From Microcaldota archaeon (GTDB lineage Archaea; Micrarchaeota; Micrarchaeia; Anstonellales; Bilamarchaeaceae): a stretch of DNA of 16,654 nucleotides. Numbering within the stretch: position 1 is the first letter of the stretch; every line of letters starts with the position of its first letter. The stretch lies in assembly GCA_021823425.1 (NCBI GenBank), contig JAKANX010000015.1, positions 1 through 16,654 on the forward strand, in the 5' to 3' direction. The notes under the pieces are model-generated. The model did no database searches. It saw only the letters and a program-made list of their open reading frames with translations, and was not told the DNA's origin. This document shows, piece after piece, positions 5,838-12,049 of this stretch. The translations under genes and the position numbers were made by a program.

Positions 5838-6051
5838 ACCTCCCGGTAGGAAAACTTACTGAGGGGACCCTAGGGGTTTTCCCTGGGGATTTGGGGACAA
5901 AAGCACGGTCGGGAATCCCGGCCTTGCGCAGCCGCCAGTTAATCGTTCTGCATGCGCGCTTCCCGCGCGCACGCGAGTCCCCTGTATATGCACCCCCGCA
6001 GCAACCTGTTGCGGACGGATGCAAGGGCGGCTAAAAACCAGAGGTGAAAAC
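5838..6051 (+). promoter_or_regulatory. Long structured leader of the S-layer gene
   Basis: No protein gene is seen in this stretch. Hairpins are visible at 5839-5864 (CCTC...GAGG enclosing GTAGG, AAAA, CTTAC), 5907-5923 (GGTCGGG, AAT, CCCGGCC) and 5953-5971 (TGCGCGC, TTCCC, GCGCGCA). Two alternative long-range pairings compete: CCTTGC (5922-5927) with GCAAGG (6021-6026), or GCCGCC (5931-5936) with GGCGGC (about 6026-6031). The ribosome site GAGGTG (6041-6046) is left free near the end. It could stabilise an abundant message or control its translation. It matches no RNA class I know. Confidence 0.45.
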
Positions 6052-8868
6052 ATGAAAGGAGTAAACCTGAAAAAGATTGGCGCAATCGTCGCAGGCGCGG
6101 CGATTTTGGCCAGCTCGGTGGCCTTTGCGGGCCTCACGTATGAGAATTCCGCACTGGTTGACGACAACGGACAGCCTGTAGCCAAGGTCGTGCTCGGCAG
6201 CAACGCCGCGGCATCCGACGGAGTGGTTGCGGCTGCGATAGCTGCGAAGATAGCGAGCGCTTCGTTCGCGAAGAAGACCCTGACTGCCTCGGCAGCTGCG
6301 GACGCCACATGCACCACCGGTGCTACGGGCAACGCGACGGGATCCTGCGCGGTGAGCAACAAGAAGGTAACCCTTGAAGTTACCGTTCCGGGAGCCACCA
6401 ACGCTGGAGTGCACGCGTTTACGGGCCTCATCGGAGACTACGTGGACAAGCTGCTCCAGAACAGGAACAACGCGCTTAACGACGACCAGTACCTCCTGTC
6501 CAACTCGGAGACTGACGTTGACGCGAACCCGTTCTCTGACGGCATAGGCGGATCTGTCTACCAGGGCGACACGGCCATGTACAAGGTGGACAAGACCAAG
6601 TTCTCGCCCTTTGCGGACAAGACCATAACGGACCCGAACAGCGGAAACACCTACACCGAAATCCAGAACGTATGGATTAAGGGCACGAACCAGTTCGTGA
6701 GCGCCGACAAGGCTATCGAGTTCAACCCTGAGCTCATGGTCTACCAGGTGAAGTTCGACGAGGCAAAGCACGCCGGAATCCCGGTCTGCACTTCCGAGTC
6801 GACGACCAACCCGAAATACTGGGCATGGTGCAACAACGCGAACGCGGACTACTCTGGAAAGCACAGGGTTAAGATCAGCTTCCTCGGAAGCGACTGGATC
6901 ATAACCGACATGAGCACCGGAGGATTGACCGGCATGAACAACGGCGACGTAGTGAAGGCCGGAGGAACGCTCAACCTCGCCAAGGAGAGCGTCTACGGAA
7001 TCATCAACGTCGGCGACTCCATGTCGTCCAAGGACGGACAGCTCAAGGTGAGGCTAGACGACATTTCGACACTCGAAAACGTCAAGCCCGCGGTAGTGAG
7101 CTTCCTTGACGCGAACGGGAACGTCATTTCGCAGGACCAGATTTCGCCGGGAACCACGGTAAAGAAGACGGTCGGTGGAAAGACCTACAAGGTAAGGGTC
7201 TACCAGACTGCTCCGGGTTACACCTTCGGCGCGAAATGGGCGGAAATGGCCCTTCTCGAGCAGGAGCTTGAGCTCAAGGACAACCAGTACGTCGACAACA
7301 ACCTGAACAAGAACCACTGGACCGTAAGGATCCTCTGGAAGAACATCGACGGGACTGCCCAAGTTGTTCCGGGAGACCACCTCAGCGACGCAGACGCGCT
7401 CAGGGGAGTGGAGCTTTACAAGACCGGTTCGTTCACGACGACCAACAACCCCATGATGGCGGGTGACTCGGTCAACGTGATAGAGGACCCGGTGGCGTAC
7501 AAGTTCACCTACCAGGGAGTGGACCTGCAGGGCTCGGAATACGACAACCTGAAGTACCAGACGAGCACCGGTACCGCGACCATAACCATGGACGACGGCG
7601 CTGGAGGAACGTCCCAGTGTACTCTTGCCACGAACACCTACGTAAGGATTTCGTCGGCACAGGACGACGCGTTCCAGTTCACGTCCACGAACAACGTGCA
7701 CTATCCGGTTACGGGCGCAGTAGGCACCGCGAAGGGCAAGGACATATACTACCTCCTTGCTGCTCCTTCGGCAGGCGCATGCGCTGCGGGAAGCGTGGCT
7801 GGCGACATCATCATGAAGAAGAGCGGTTCTGACTACTACTACCTCTTCGACACGATGACGGTCAACGACAGGAACCCGGTAATCCAGTACAAGACCGCTG
7901 GAAGCACGGGCTCTGTTGCTGACGGAGGCGTGATAAGGATAGTGAACTACGACAATGGCGTGAACAAGCAGGGACTCGGTACGGCCATGGCCGCTGGCGT
8001 TGCAGCTGCGACGACTCCGGCTATTGAGCTCGTTGAAGACATCGGGACCGCTTACGACGCTGGCGCCGTAAAGGACGACCACGCAATTGCGGTGCACGAA
8101 GTTGTTTACGGGTTAACCGCGAGCACCTTCACCTCTTCGGGGGCTGCACCTCTTGCGACTGACAAGGAGGTCATGGGTACCTTTACCCAGGTGCTCACTC
8201 CGTACGCAGGTGCTTCGTTCGTTGCGGGCAACCAGGTTGACATGAGCGCCTTCGGATACTCCGCTGCCCTCGTTGGCGGTGAGTACACCAAGGGCGAGCT
8301 TATTTCCCCGAGGGGAAGCAAGTTCGTGTCCATCGGCTCCACGTCCGTGCAGTACAGCGTCGCGAACAGGCTCGGGAAGGTGAACTACCAGTTCGCCACC
8401 TCCGAGGCTGCCACGGCCGGCGCGTCCACCACCGAACTTGTTCTGGCTGAAGGCCAGTCGGGCCAGGTCGGCGACGTGACCATTACGGCAAAGTCGATAA
8501 CCGAGGATGTCGGAGCGTGCACTGCCGCGGGCGGATCCGCGAGCTGCACCGTGTCCAAGGACACCATAAGCGCGGTGATAATGCCGAACAACGCAGCGAG
8601 CGTTGACGCGGTAGTCCCGTACGCAGGCTTCAACCCGAAGCTGGTTGTCCTTGACAAGGACGCGGCTGCCACCACGACCGGTACCCTGATTACCGTCGGT
8701 GGAGACGTAGTGAACTCGGTCACCGCAGACGCGATGGCTGGAGCAGGAATTGACTTCACGGCGACCCCGGTCGTTGTGAAGCAGGTCGGCAACAAAATCA
8801 TAGTTGCCGGCGCCACTGCCCAGGACACCATCACGGCTGGAGACCAGTTCCTTGCGAAGCTCCAGTAA
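6052..8868 (+). CDS. S-layer protein
   Basis: The main surface-layer protein, 938 residues, exported. Signal peptide: MKGVNLKKIGAIVAG start, hydrophobic core, likely cut after SSVAFA (residue 26). The mature N-terminus (LTYENSALVDDNGQPVAKVV, then LGSNAAASDGVVAAAIAAKI) matches the S_layer_N pattern of Methanococcus-type proteins, and the C-terminus (VGNKIIVAGATAQDTITAGD) resembles the paired S_layer_C end. The middle is Thr/Gly/Asp-rich beta sheet. Cys pairs such as C87/C99, C246/C260 and C823/C832 may form disulfides; GNATGS is one N-glycosylation sequon. ATG 6052 has GAGGTG five bases upstream. An upstream in-frame ATG at 6019 would put charged residues before the signal peptide and is rejected. 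Codon use is tidy and uniform, as in highly expressed genes. Own promoter, long leader and strong terminator indicate a single-gene transcript. Confidence 0.92.
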   Translation: MKGVNLKKIGAIVAGAAILASSVAFAGLTYENSALVDDNGQPVAKVVLGSNAAASDGVVAAAIAAKIASASFAKKTLTASAAADATCTTGATGNATGSCAVSNKKVTLEVTVPGATNAGVHAFTGLIGDYVDKLLQNRNNALNDDQYLLSNSETDVDANPFSDGIGGSVYQGDTAMYKVDKTKFSPFADKTITDPNSGNTYTEIQNVWIKGTNQFVSADKAIEFNPELMVYQVKFDEAKHAGIPVCTSESTTNPKYWAWCNNANADYSGKHRVKISFLGSDWIITDMSTGGLTGMNNGDVVKAGGTLNLAKESVYGIINVGDSMSSKDGQLKVRLDDISTLENVKPAVVSFLDANGNVISQDQISPGTTVKKTVGGKTYKVRVYQTAPGYTFGAKWAEMALLEQELELKDNQYVDNNLNKNHWTVRILWKNIDGTAQVVPGDHLSDADALRGVELYKTGSFTTTNNPMMAGDSVNVIEDPVAYKFTYQGVDLQGSEYDNLKYQTSTGTATITMDDGAGGTSQCTLATNTYVRISSAQDDAFQFTSTNNVHYPVTGAVGTAKGKDIYYLLAAPSAGACAAGSVAGDIIMKKSGSDYYYLFDTMTVNDRNPVIQYKTAGSTGSVADGGVIRIVNYDNGVNKQGLGTAMAAGVAAATTPAIELVEDIGTAYDAGAVKDDHAIAVHEVVYGLTASTFTSSGAAPLATDKEVMGTFTQVLTPYAGASFVAGNQVDMSAFGYSAALVGGEYTKGELISPRGSKFVSIGSTSVQYSVANRLGKVNYQFATSEAATAGASTTELVLAEGQSGQVGDVTITAKSITEDVGACTAAGGSASCTVSKDTISAVIMPNNAASVDAVVPYAGFNPKLVVLDKDAAATTTGTLITVGGDVVNSVTADAMAGAGIDFTATPVVVKQVGNKIIVAGATAQDTITAGDQFLAKLQ

Positions 8869-8926
8869 AGGTAAACCGTGAAACAGGGGGCGCAAGCCCC
8901 CTTACCTTTCTTTTTCTTTTTCATTT
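8867..8926 (+). terminator. Strong terminator of the S-layer gene
   Basis: AAAGGTAA (8867-8874) pairs with TTACCTTT (8902-8909). Within it GGGGGC pairs with GCCCCC around the loop GCAA (8886-8901). A T-rich tract (TTTCTTTTTCTTTTTCATTTT) follows. The base of the stem overlaps the TAA stop codon. Confidence 0.8.
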
Positions 8927-9081
8927 TCTCTCGTTCTGTTTATCCGCGTCTCCTGTCTTCGACGTGTCGAAGACAGTCTCGTAAACCGCTGCGGCAGTTT
9001 CCGATTCAGTTCCGGGTTTCGGGTTTGAGTACCCGTTCTCTGTTCGTTCTTCGTGGTTTTTCCAGTTTCAGCTTCACTCAT
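8902..9081 (-). other. Possible small frameshifted gene carrying the repeat
   Basis: ATG 9081 follows GAAGGAGAA, a good ribosome site, and opens MSEAETGKTTKNEQRTG. That frame then passes through the repeat to a basic tail and stops at 8902. The neighbouring frame, open from about 9066 to 8921, instead reads YSNPKPGTESETAAAVYETV then FDTSKTGDADKQNERK and stops. Acidic, Thr-rich residues of both halves would make one hydrophilic protein if a frame change lies near 9030-9035. It may be a broken gene or only an accident of the repeat. No TATA box is obvious. Confidence 0.22.
8945..9030 (-). repeat. Diverged intergenic copy of the hairpin repeat
   Basis: Hairpin 1 (8953-8976): arm CTGTCTTCGA, loop CGTG, arm TCGAAGACAG, all ten pairs intact. 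Compared with the 3195-3218 hairpin, three pairs differ and all three are compensated. Hairpin 2 (8983-9000): AAAC-c-GC, TGCG, GC-a-GTTT. GGGTTTC units follow at 9010-9026. On the minus strand the corresponding frame gives SNPKPG...ETVFDTSKTGDA, close to NPKPG...ETVAETSATGT. Confidence 0.75.
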
Positions 9082-9102
9082 TTCTCCTTCGGATTCGAAA
9101 GC

Positions 9103-9122
9103 CTTTTATATACGGGTGTATA
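9103..9122 (+). promoter_or_regulatory. Promoter and likely operator of the toxin-antitoxin pair
   Basis: CCTTTTATATAC is a TATA box. TATAC (9109-9113) and GTATA (9118-9122) form an inverted repeat with a 4-base centre that overlaps it. Antitoxins of this kind usually bind such a site to repress their own operon; binding here is inferred. Confidence 0.5.
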
Positions 9123-9141
9123 ACAAATACATAGTGATTAC

Positions 9142-9381
9142 ATGGCATATACCACAATCCAGATAAGCGCGGAAACCCGCAGGAAGCTCTCCCAGCTCAA
9201 GGCAAGCGAGCGCGAGACGTATGACGAACTCCTCAATTCGCTTATCTCCCTTGTTCCGGAGGGCGACGACGAGGGCAAATATACGCCTGAATTCAGGGCG
9301 TCCCTTCTGCGCTCGCTTCAGGACATAAGGGCAGGAAGGGTCCACACGCTGGAATCCGTAAAAAAAGAGCTTGGGCTGTAG
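9142..9381 (+). CDS. Antitoxin, RelB/VapB-like
   Basis: 79 residues. The N-terminus MAYTTIQISAETRRKLSQLK has the strand-helix pattern of ribbon-helix-helix-like DNA-binding antitoxins (alternating polar/apolar 'TIQIS' followed by a Arg/Lys-rich helix). The second half (EFRASLLRSLQDIRAGRVHT, then LESVKKELGL) is the usual toxin-covering helix. AGTGAT, five to nine bases before ATG 9142, complements the 16S tail. It stops one base before the toxin start, so the two are translated together. It is expected to neutralise the toxin and repress the operon at 9109-9122. The family is called from layout and pattern. Confidence 0.75.
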   Translation: MAYTTIQISAETRRKLSQLKASERETYDELLNSLISLVPEGDDEGKYTPEFRASLLRSLQDIRAGRVHTLESVKKELGL

Positions 9382-9382
9382 G

Positions 9383-9640
9383 ATGGCATTCAGGGTGCTG
9401 ATTTCCGATGAGGCCCGGGCAGGCCTTAAATGTTTGGAAACGGCGGCTGCCCGGCGCATTGCCGAGAAACTGGAGGAAGCCGCCTCGAATCCGAGGCATT
9501 TTTTCGAACGGCTTGCAGGCAGGGAGGAATACAAGTTGCGTGTGGGCGACGTGCGCGTGATCGCCAATATAATGTACAATGACGAGGTCATTTTCGTAAG
9601 GTCCATCGGGCACAGGAAGAATGTTTACGACCGCATATAA
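9383..9640 (+). CDS. RelE/ParE-family toxin
   Basis: 85 residues, typical size. Family marks: AFRVLISDEARAGLKCL at the start, then LAGREEYKLRVGDVRVIANI (44-63) and the ending RSIGHRKNVYDR (73-84), matching 'YKLRVGDYRVIY...VGHRKDVY' of RelE proteins. Basic residues R53, R58 and H77-R78 fit the catalytic/RNA-contact surface of RelE ribonucleases, which cut mRNA in the ribosome; a ParE-like gyrase target cannot be excluded. The start is ATG 9383, one base after the antitoxin stop; an in-frame TTG at 9371 would overlap the antitoxin and is less likely. A guide-RNA gene begins right after it. Confidence 0.85.
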   Translation: MAFRVLISDEARAGLKCLETAAARRIAEKLEEAASNPRHFFERLAGREEYKLRVGDVRVIANIMYNDEVIFVRSIGHRKNVYDRI

Positions 9641-9643
9641 TCA

Positions 9644-9652
9644 GGTTTAAAT
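9644..9652 (+). promoter_or_regulatory. TATA box of the C/D RNA gene
   Basis: GGTTTAAAT lies just after the toxin stop. A transcript would start near 9674, five bases before the C box, which suits a C/D RNA gene. Confidence 0.5.
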
Positions 9653-9673
9653 TAAGTGGGCAGCATATTCCTA

Positions 9674-9753
9674 ATCATTGATGATATCGCTCCAGACTGA
9701 TTCCCGGGACTTAGGTTCCGGCGAACTTGATGATCGGAGTAGCTACTGAAAAA
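9674..9753 (+). ncRNA. C/D-box guide RNA (sRNA)
   Basis: The order of boxes is C TGATGA (9679-9684), D' CTGA (9697-9700), C' TGATGA (9728-9733), D CTGA (9746-9749). Both guide spacers, TATCGCTCCAGA and TCGGAGTAGCTA, are exactly 12 bases, the standard for archaeal C/D sRNAs. Such RNAs, with L7Ae, Nop5 and fibrillarin, direct 2'-O-methylation of rRNA or tRNA opposite the fifth base before D or D'. By that rule the targets would be UCUGG*AGCGAUA (G) and UAGCU*ACUCCGA (U), asterisk after the methylated base; I cannot place these in rRNA without a search. The D'-C' interval (27 bases) is longer than usual. Own TATA box and a terminator frame it. Confidence 0.65.
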
Positions 9754-9761
9754 CAACCTCT

Positions 9762-9792
9762 TAGGGGGCTCCGCCCCCTAGCGGTTTTCTTT
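9762..9792 (+). terminator. Terminator after the C/D RNA
   Basis: TAGGGGGC (9762-9769) and GCCCCCTA (9773-9780) form an 8-bp stem with loop TCC, followed by GCGGTTTTCTTT. It closes the toxin-antitoxin/guide-RNA block. Confidence 0.7.
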
Positions 9793-9842
9793 GGATTCCC
9801 CACACCCCCCGAGTGAACCCAAAAAGAACAATTACAAATGAA

Positions 9843-9959
9843 ATGGGGGCAAAGGAGCAGGAAGCCAAGAGAAGGCATAAATATGTTTCCCCAGAACTAT
9901 GCACGAAATGCAATAGGTCAGCCGAGAGCAGGTTTAAAAACCCTTTCAGCCATAAATAA
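9843..9959 (+). CDS. Possible 38-residue CxxC microprotein
   Basis: ATG 9843 to TAA 9957-9959 encodes MGAKEQEAKRRHKYVSPELC then TKCNRSAESRFKNPFSHK: a basic, helical start, one CxxC pair (C20, C23) and a basic tail. Two such chains could share a metal, or it may bind nucleic acid. There is no strong TATA box or ribosome site before it, and its codons are less GC-rich than those of neighbouring genes. It has no family I recognise. Confidence 0.3.
   Translation: MGAKEQEAKRRHKYVSPELCTKCNRSAESRFKNPFSHK
9932..9958 (+). promoter_or_regulatory. TATA-like cluster before the 638-residue orphan gene
   Basis: GTTTAAAAACC (9932-9942) and CCATAAATAA (9950-9959) are the best promoter candidates upstream of 10105. 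The leader would be about 110-140 bases. From 9960 to 10104 I see no convincing gene, only a frame open from ATG 9974 that turns into Trp/Arg-rich sequence. Confidence 0.35.
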
Positions 9960-10104
9960 TAACATACGAAAAAATGCGTTCAGTCGCACTTGGGACGAAA
10001 AACGGCGTAATTGCCGCAGACCAAATCCGCAAACCCGCAAAACGAGGCGCGTGCGGTTTTGACCTGCGATTCCCGCGATTCCGGGTGCACCAAAGGTGGA
10101 AACG

Positions 10105-12021
10105 ATGGCACCGGTACCCGAACACCCAGAAGCCCGAAAGGAAGGCGGTTTGAGGCAGGAGCAGCAGCTCCGCAGGCCCTTTTTGCGCCTTGAAATAGGC
10201 GCGTACAAAGAGCGCAAGAAGCTCTCGGAATCCGCATCCCTCGCGCGCGAGGAGCGCGTGCAGGCATTCTCAATCGCAAGGAAGATATGGGACTCTTCCA
10301 TGGGCGGAGTTTTCGCGCAGGACATAAACGAGCGCTACAGGATGATGATAGGCTTCCTTGACAGGCTCAAGGAGGAATACGGCGGGCACCATGGGTGCGG
10401 CGGCAAATGCTCCGCGCCCGACCACTACGGATTTGAATTCATAGACCTCATGAAGAACGTCCACGACAGGAAAAACGGGGAGGACATGAGCGGCGGGCAG
10501 CTTCCCGGCATCTCCTTCCTTTCCAGCACGTCCTTGAGCAACTTCTCGGCCATTTTCTGCGGCAACGAGTACAAGATAGAGGGCGGCGTGGCAAGGGAAG
10601 GCTCGTTCGGCACCGCGAGCGGCATGCGCGAGCTCGCCCACATGGAGGAGGCGTCCGATTTCACGCCGCTCATGTACATGCTTGACCATTACCTCCACGA
10701 GCAGCACCACAGCCAGCACGACGCCGCCGCGCCCTATTTCAGGATAAGCGAGCACGTCGCGCCATTCATACCATGCATAGGCGATTACGACTGCCAGGCC
10801 CCGGGCGCGTCGTTTGAAAAGGTCGCCAAGTTCCAGATAGACCGCCTCAGCCTGCTTCGGGAGAAGATAATCGCGGCCGGCGGCCACTCCATGGAGAACG
10901 GCGGGGACACCTACACGTGGGTGTTCAACAACACGCACAGGTTCATGATGGTTCCGCTCGTCCACGACGTGGAAACGAGAAAGGTATACGCGGTGCGGGA
11001 GGAGAACGGCGGCGTCGTAAGGGAGGAGTTCGCCGCTTTCGCCGAACGCGCGAAATTCGCGGACGGAACCCCGCTGCTCTCCAACGTGATTGCGCGCAAA
11101 TACGTGGAGAACGTGAAAAAATACGAAGGGAACGTTTACGCGACCGAGCTGATAAGGAGGCGCGGCTGCTGCAAGCTTGAATGCTGCGTGGACTCGCGCG
11201 AGGGCAACACCGCGGCCTCGGGCGTGATAAGGGAAATTGGCGGCTATCCCTCTGAAAAATCCCTCAAAAGGACGATTGAGAACGGCCAGCTCAGGATGCT
11301 CAAGCTCCAGCTCCACACGGACTGCGGATACATCAACTTGGGAATAGGCCTGCACAAGATGTTCAGCGAGCTCCAGCGCGCCCAAAAGGAGCCCGGAAGC
11401 AGGGAGCGCCTGGAAACCGTGTGGTTTGACCTTGAGCGCATAATGCACGGCCACCCCGTGCCCACATACACGAGCGCGGCCGAAATAGCGGGCGAGCTGG
11501 GCCTGAACGAGGGCAAGGGCCTTTTCCTTTCGCTTTTCGCGGGCATCCCGAGCGAGGCCGAGGACGGGGAAAAGGAGCGTGCAAGGCTGGACTTCCGGCG
11601 CGCCCTCAAGCACATGTACGACCGCGGCATAATCGCGGAAAGCAGGCGCGGCGGCTTCTGCATCGGCGCTGCCGAAAAGACCGCCGGGAGGCTGGCGAAG
11701 AACGGCTTAGATGGCGGTGGAATCCGGAAGGAGGATTTCGACAGGCTGTTCGCATACCTCGTGACCGAGGAGATGGGCCGCGACATAAGGGAAATGGCCG
11801 AGCGCATGGCCGCCGAGGAGGAGAAAAAGGTCGGGCGCAAGGTTGAAGTGGAAGTGAGGATAAAGAGCCTCAAGAACAAGGGATTCTACAGCGTCGGCCG
11901 CGAATTTTCCGTCGCGGACGTGCTGAACAGCACGAGGTTCATGTTCTCGGACGTGGACAAGGAAGGCAACATGGAATTCAAGGTGGCCGACGTCTTCCAC
12001 AGCCTCGGGCAGGAAGAGTGA
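10105..12021 (+). CDS. Orphan protein with a beta-carbonic-anhydrase-like zinc motif
   Basis: 638 residues, soluble, no signal peptide. Residues 361-407 hold CVDSR, then VIREIGG, then HTDCG, in the order and setting of the beta-carbonic-anhydrase zinc site (CxDxR...VIRNAGG...HTDCG); ligands would be C361, H404 and C407. The interval from Cys to His is 43 residues against about 55 in typical enzymes, so the domain is shortened. The N-terminal half has other Cys/His-rich points (HHGCGGKC near 98-105, HEQHHSQHD near 205-213), perhaps further metal sites. The C-terminal part has a winged-helix-like stretch (ALKHMYDRGIIAESRRGGFC) and a charged coiled coil (EMAERMAAEEEKKVGRK). ATG 10105 is chosen because AAAGGTGG ends five bases upstream; a GTG nine bases earlier overlaps that site. 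Convergent with gyrB. Function unknown; carbonic anhydrase activity is only a possibility. Confidence 0.7.
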   Translation: MAPVPEHPEARKEGGLRQEQQLRRPFLRLEIGAYKERKKLSESASLAREERVQAFSIARKIWDSSMGGVFAQDINERYRMMIGFLDRLKEEYGGHHGCGGKCSAPDHYGFEFIDLMKNVHDRKNGEDMSGGQLPGISFLSSTSLSNFSAIFCGNEYKIEGGVAREGSFGTASGMRELAHMEEASDFTPLMYMLDHYLHEQHHSQHDAAAPYFRISEHVAPFIPCIGDYDCQAPGASFEKVAKFQIDRLSLLREKIIAAGGHSMENGGDTYTWVFNNTHRFMMVPLVHDVETRKVYAVREENGGVVREEFAAFAERAKFADGTPLLSNVIARKYVENVKKYEGNVYATELIRRRGCCKLECCVDSREGNTAASGVIREIGGYPSEKSLKRTIENGQLRMLKLQLHTDCGYINLGIGLHKMFSELQRAQKEPGSRERLETVWFDLERIMHGHPVPTYTSAAEIAGELGLNEGKGLFLSLFAGIPSEAEDGEKERARLDFRRALKHMYDRGIIAESRRGGFCIGAAEKTAGRLAKNGLDGGGIRKEDFDRLFAYLVTEEMGRDIREMAERMAAEEEKKVGRKVEVEVRIKSLKNKGFYSVGREFSVADVLNSTRFMFSDVDKEGNMEFKVADVFHSLGQEE

Positions 12022-12049
12022 ATTCCGAAATCCCCAAATAAAGCGCGAA

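Noticed and set aside
5838..6051. SRP RNA or RNase P RNA in the S-layer leader
   Set aside because: The conserved core sequences of these RNAs are not visible.
6031..8895. Long minus-strand frames across the S-layer gene
   Set aside because: They are shadows of a well-coded plus-strand gene; composition is Arg/Val/Ser-rich and no start signals are present.
3172..9030. CRISPR array
   Set aside because: The repeats are irregularly spaced, of unequal length, in both orientations and partly inside genes; no cas gene is present.
10063..10092. tRNA-like 3' end (GATTCCCGCGATTCC... then GCACCA)
   Set aside because: No matching acceptor, D or anticodon arms upstream; the T-arm does not pair.
9974..10153. 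59-codon frame starting MRSVALGTKNGVIAADQIRK
   Set aside because: The first 30 residues look plausible and a TATA-like box lies upstream, but the rest is Arg/Trp-rich, it overlaps the orphan gene's start, and no family is recognisable. At most a gene remnant.
10270..11613. 447-codon open frame antisense to the orphan gene
   Set aside because: High-GC mirror frame with His/Val/Leu/Arg-rich, non-protein-like composition; the plus frame has the ribosome site and the zinc motif.
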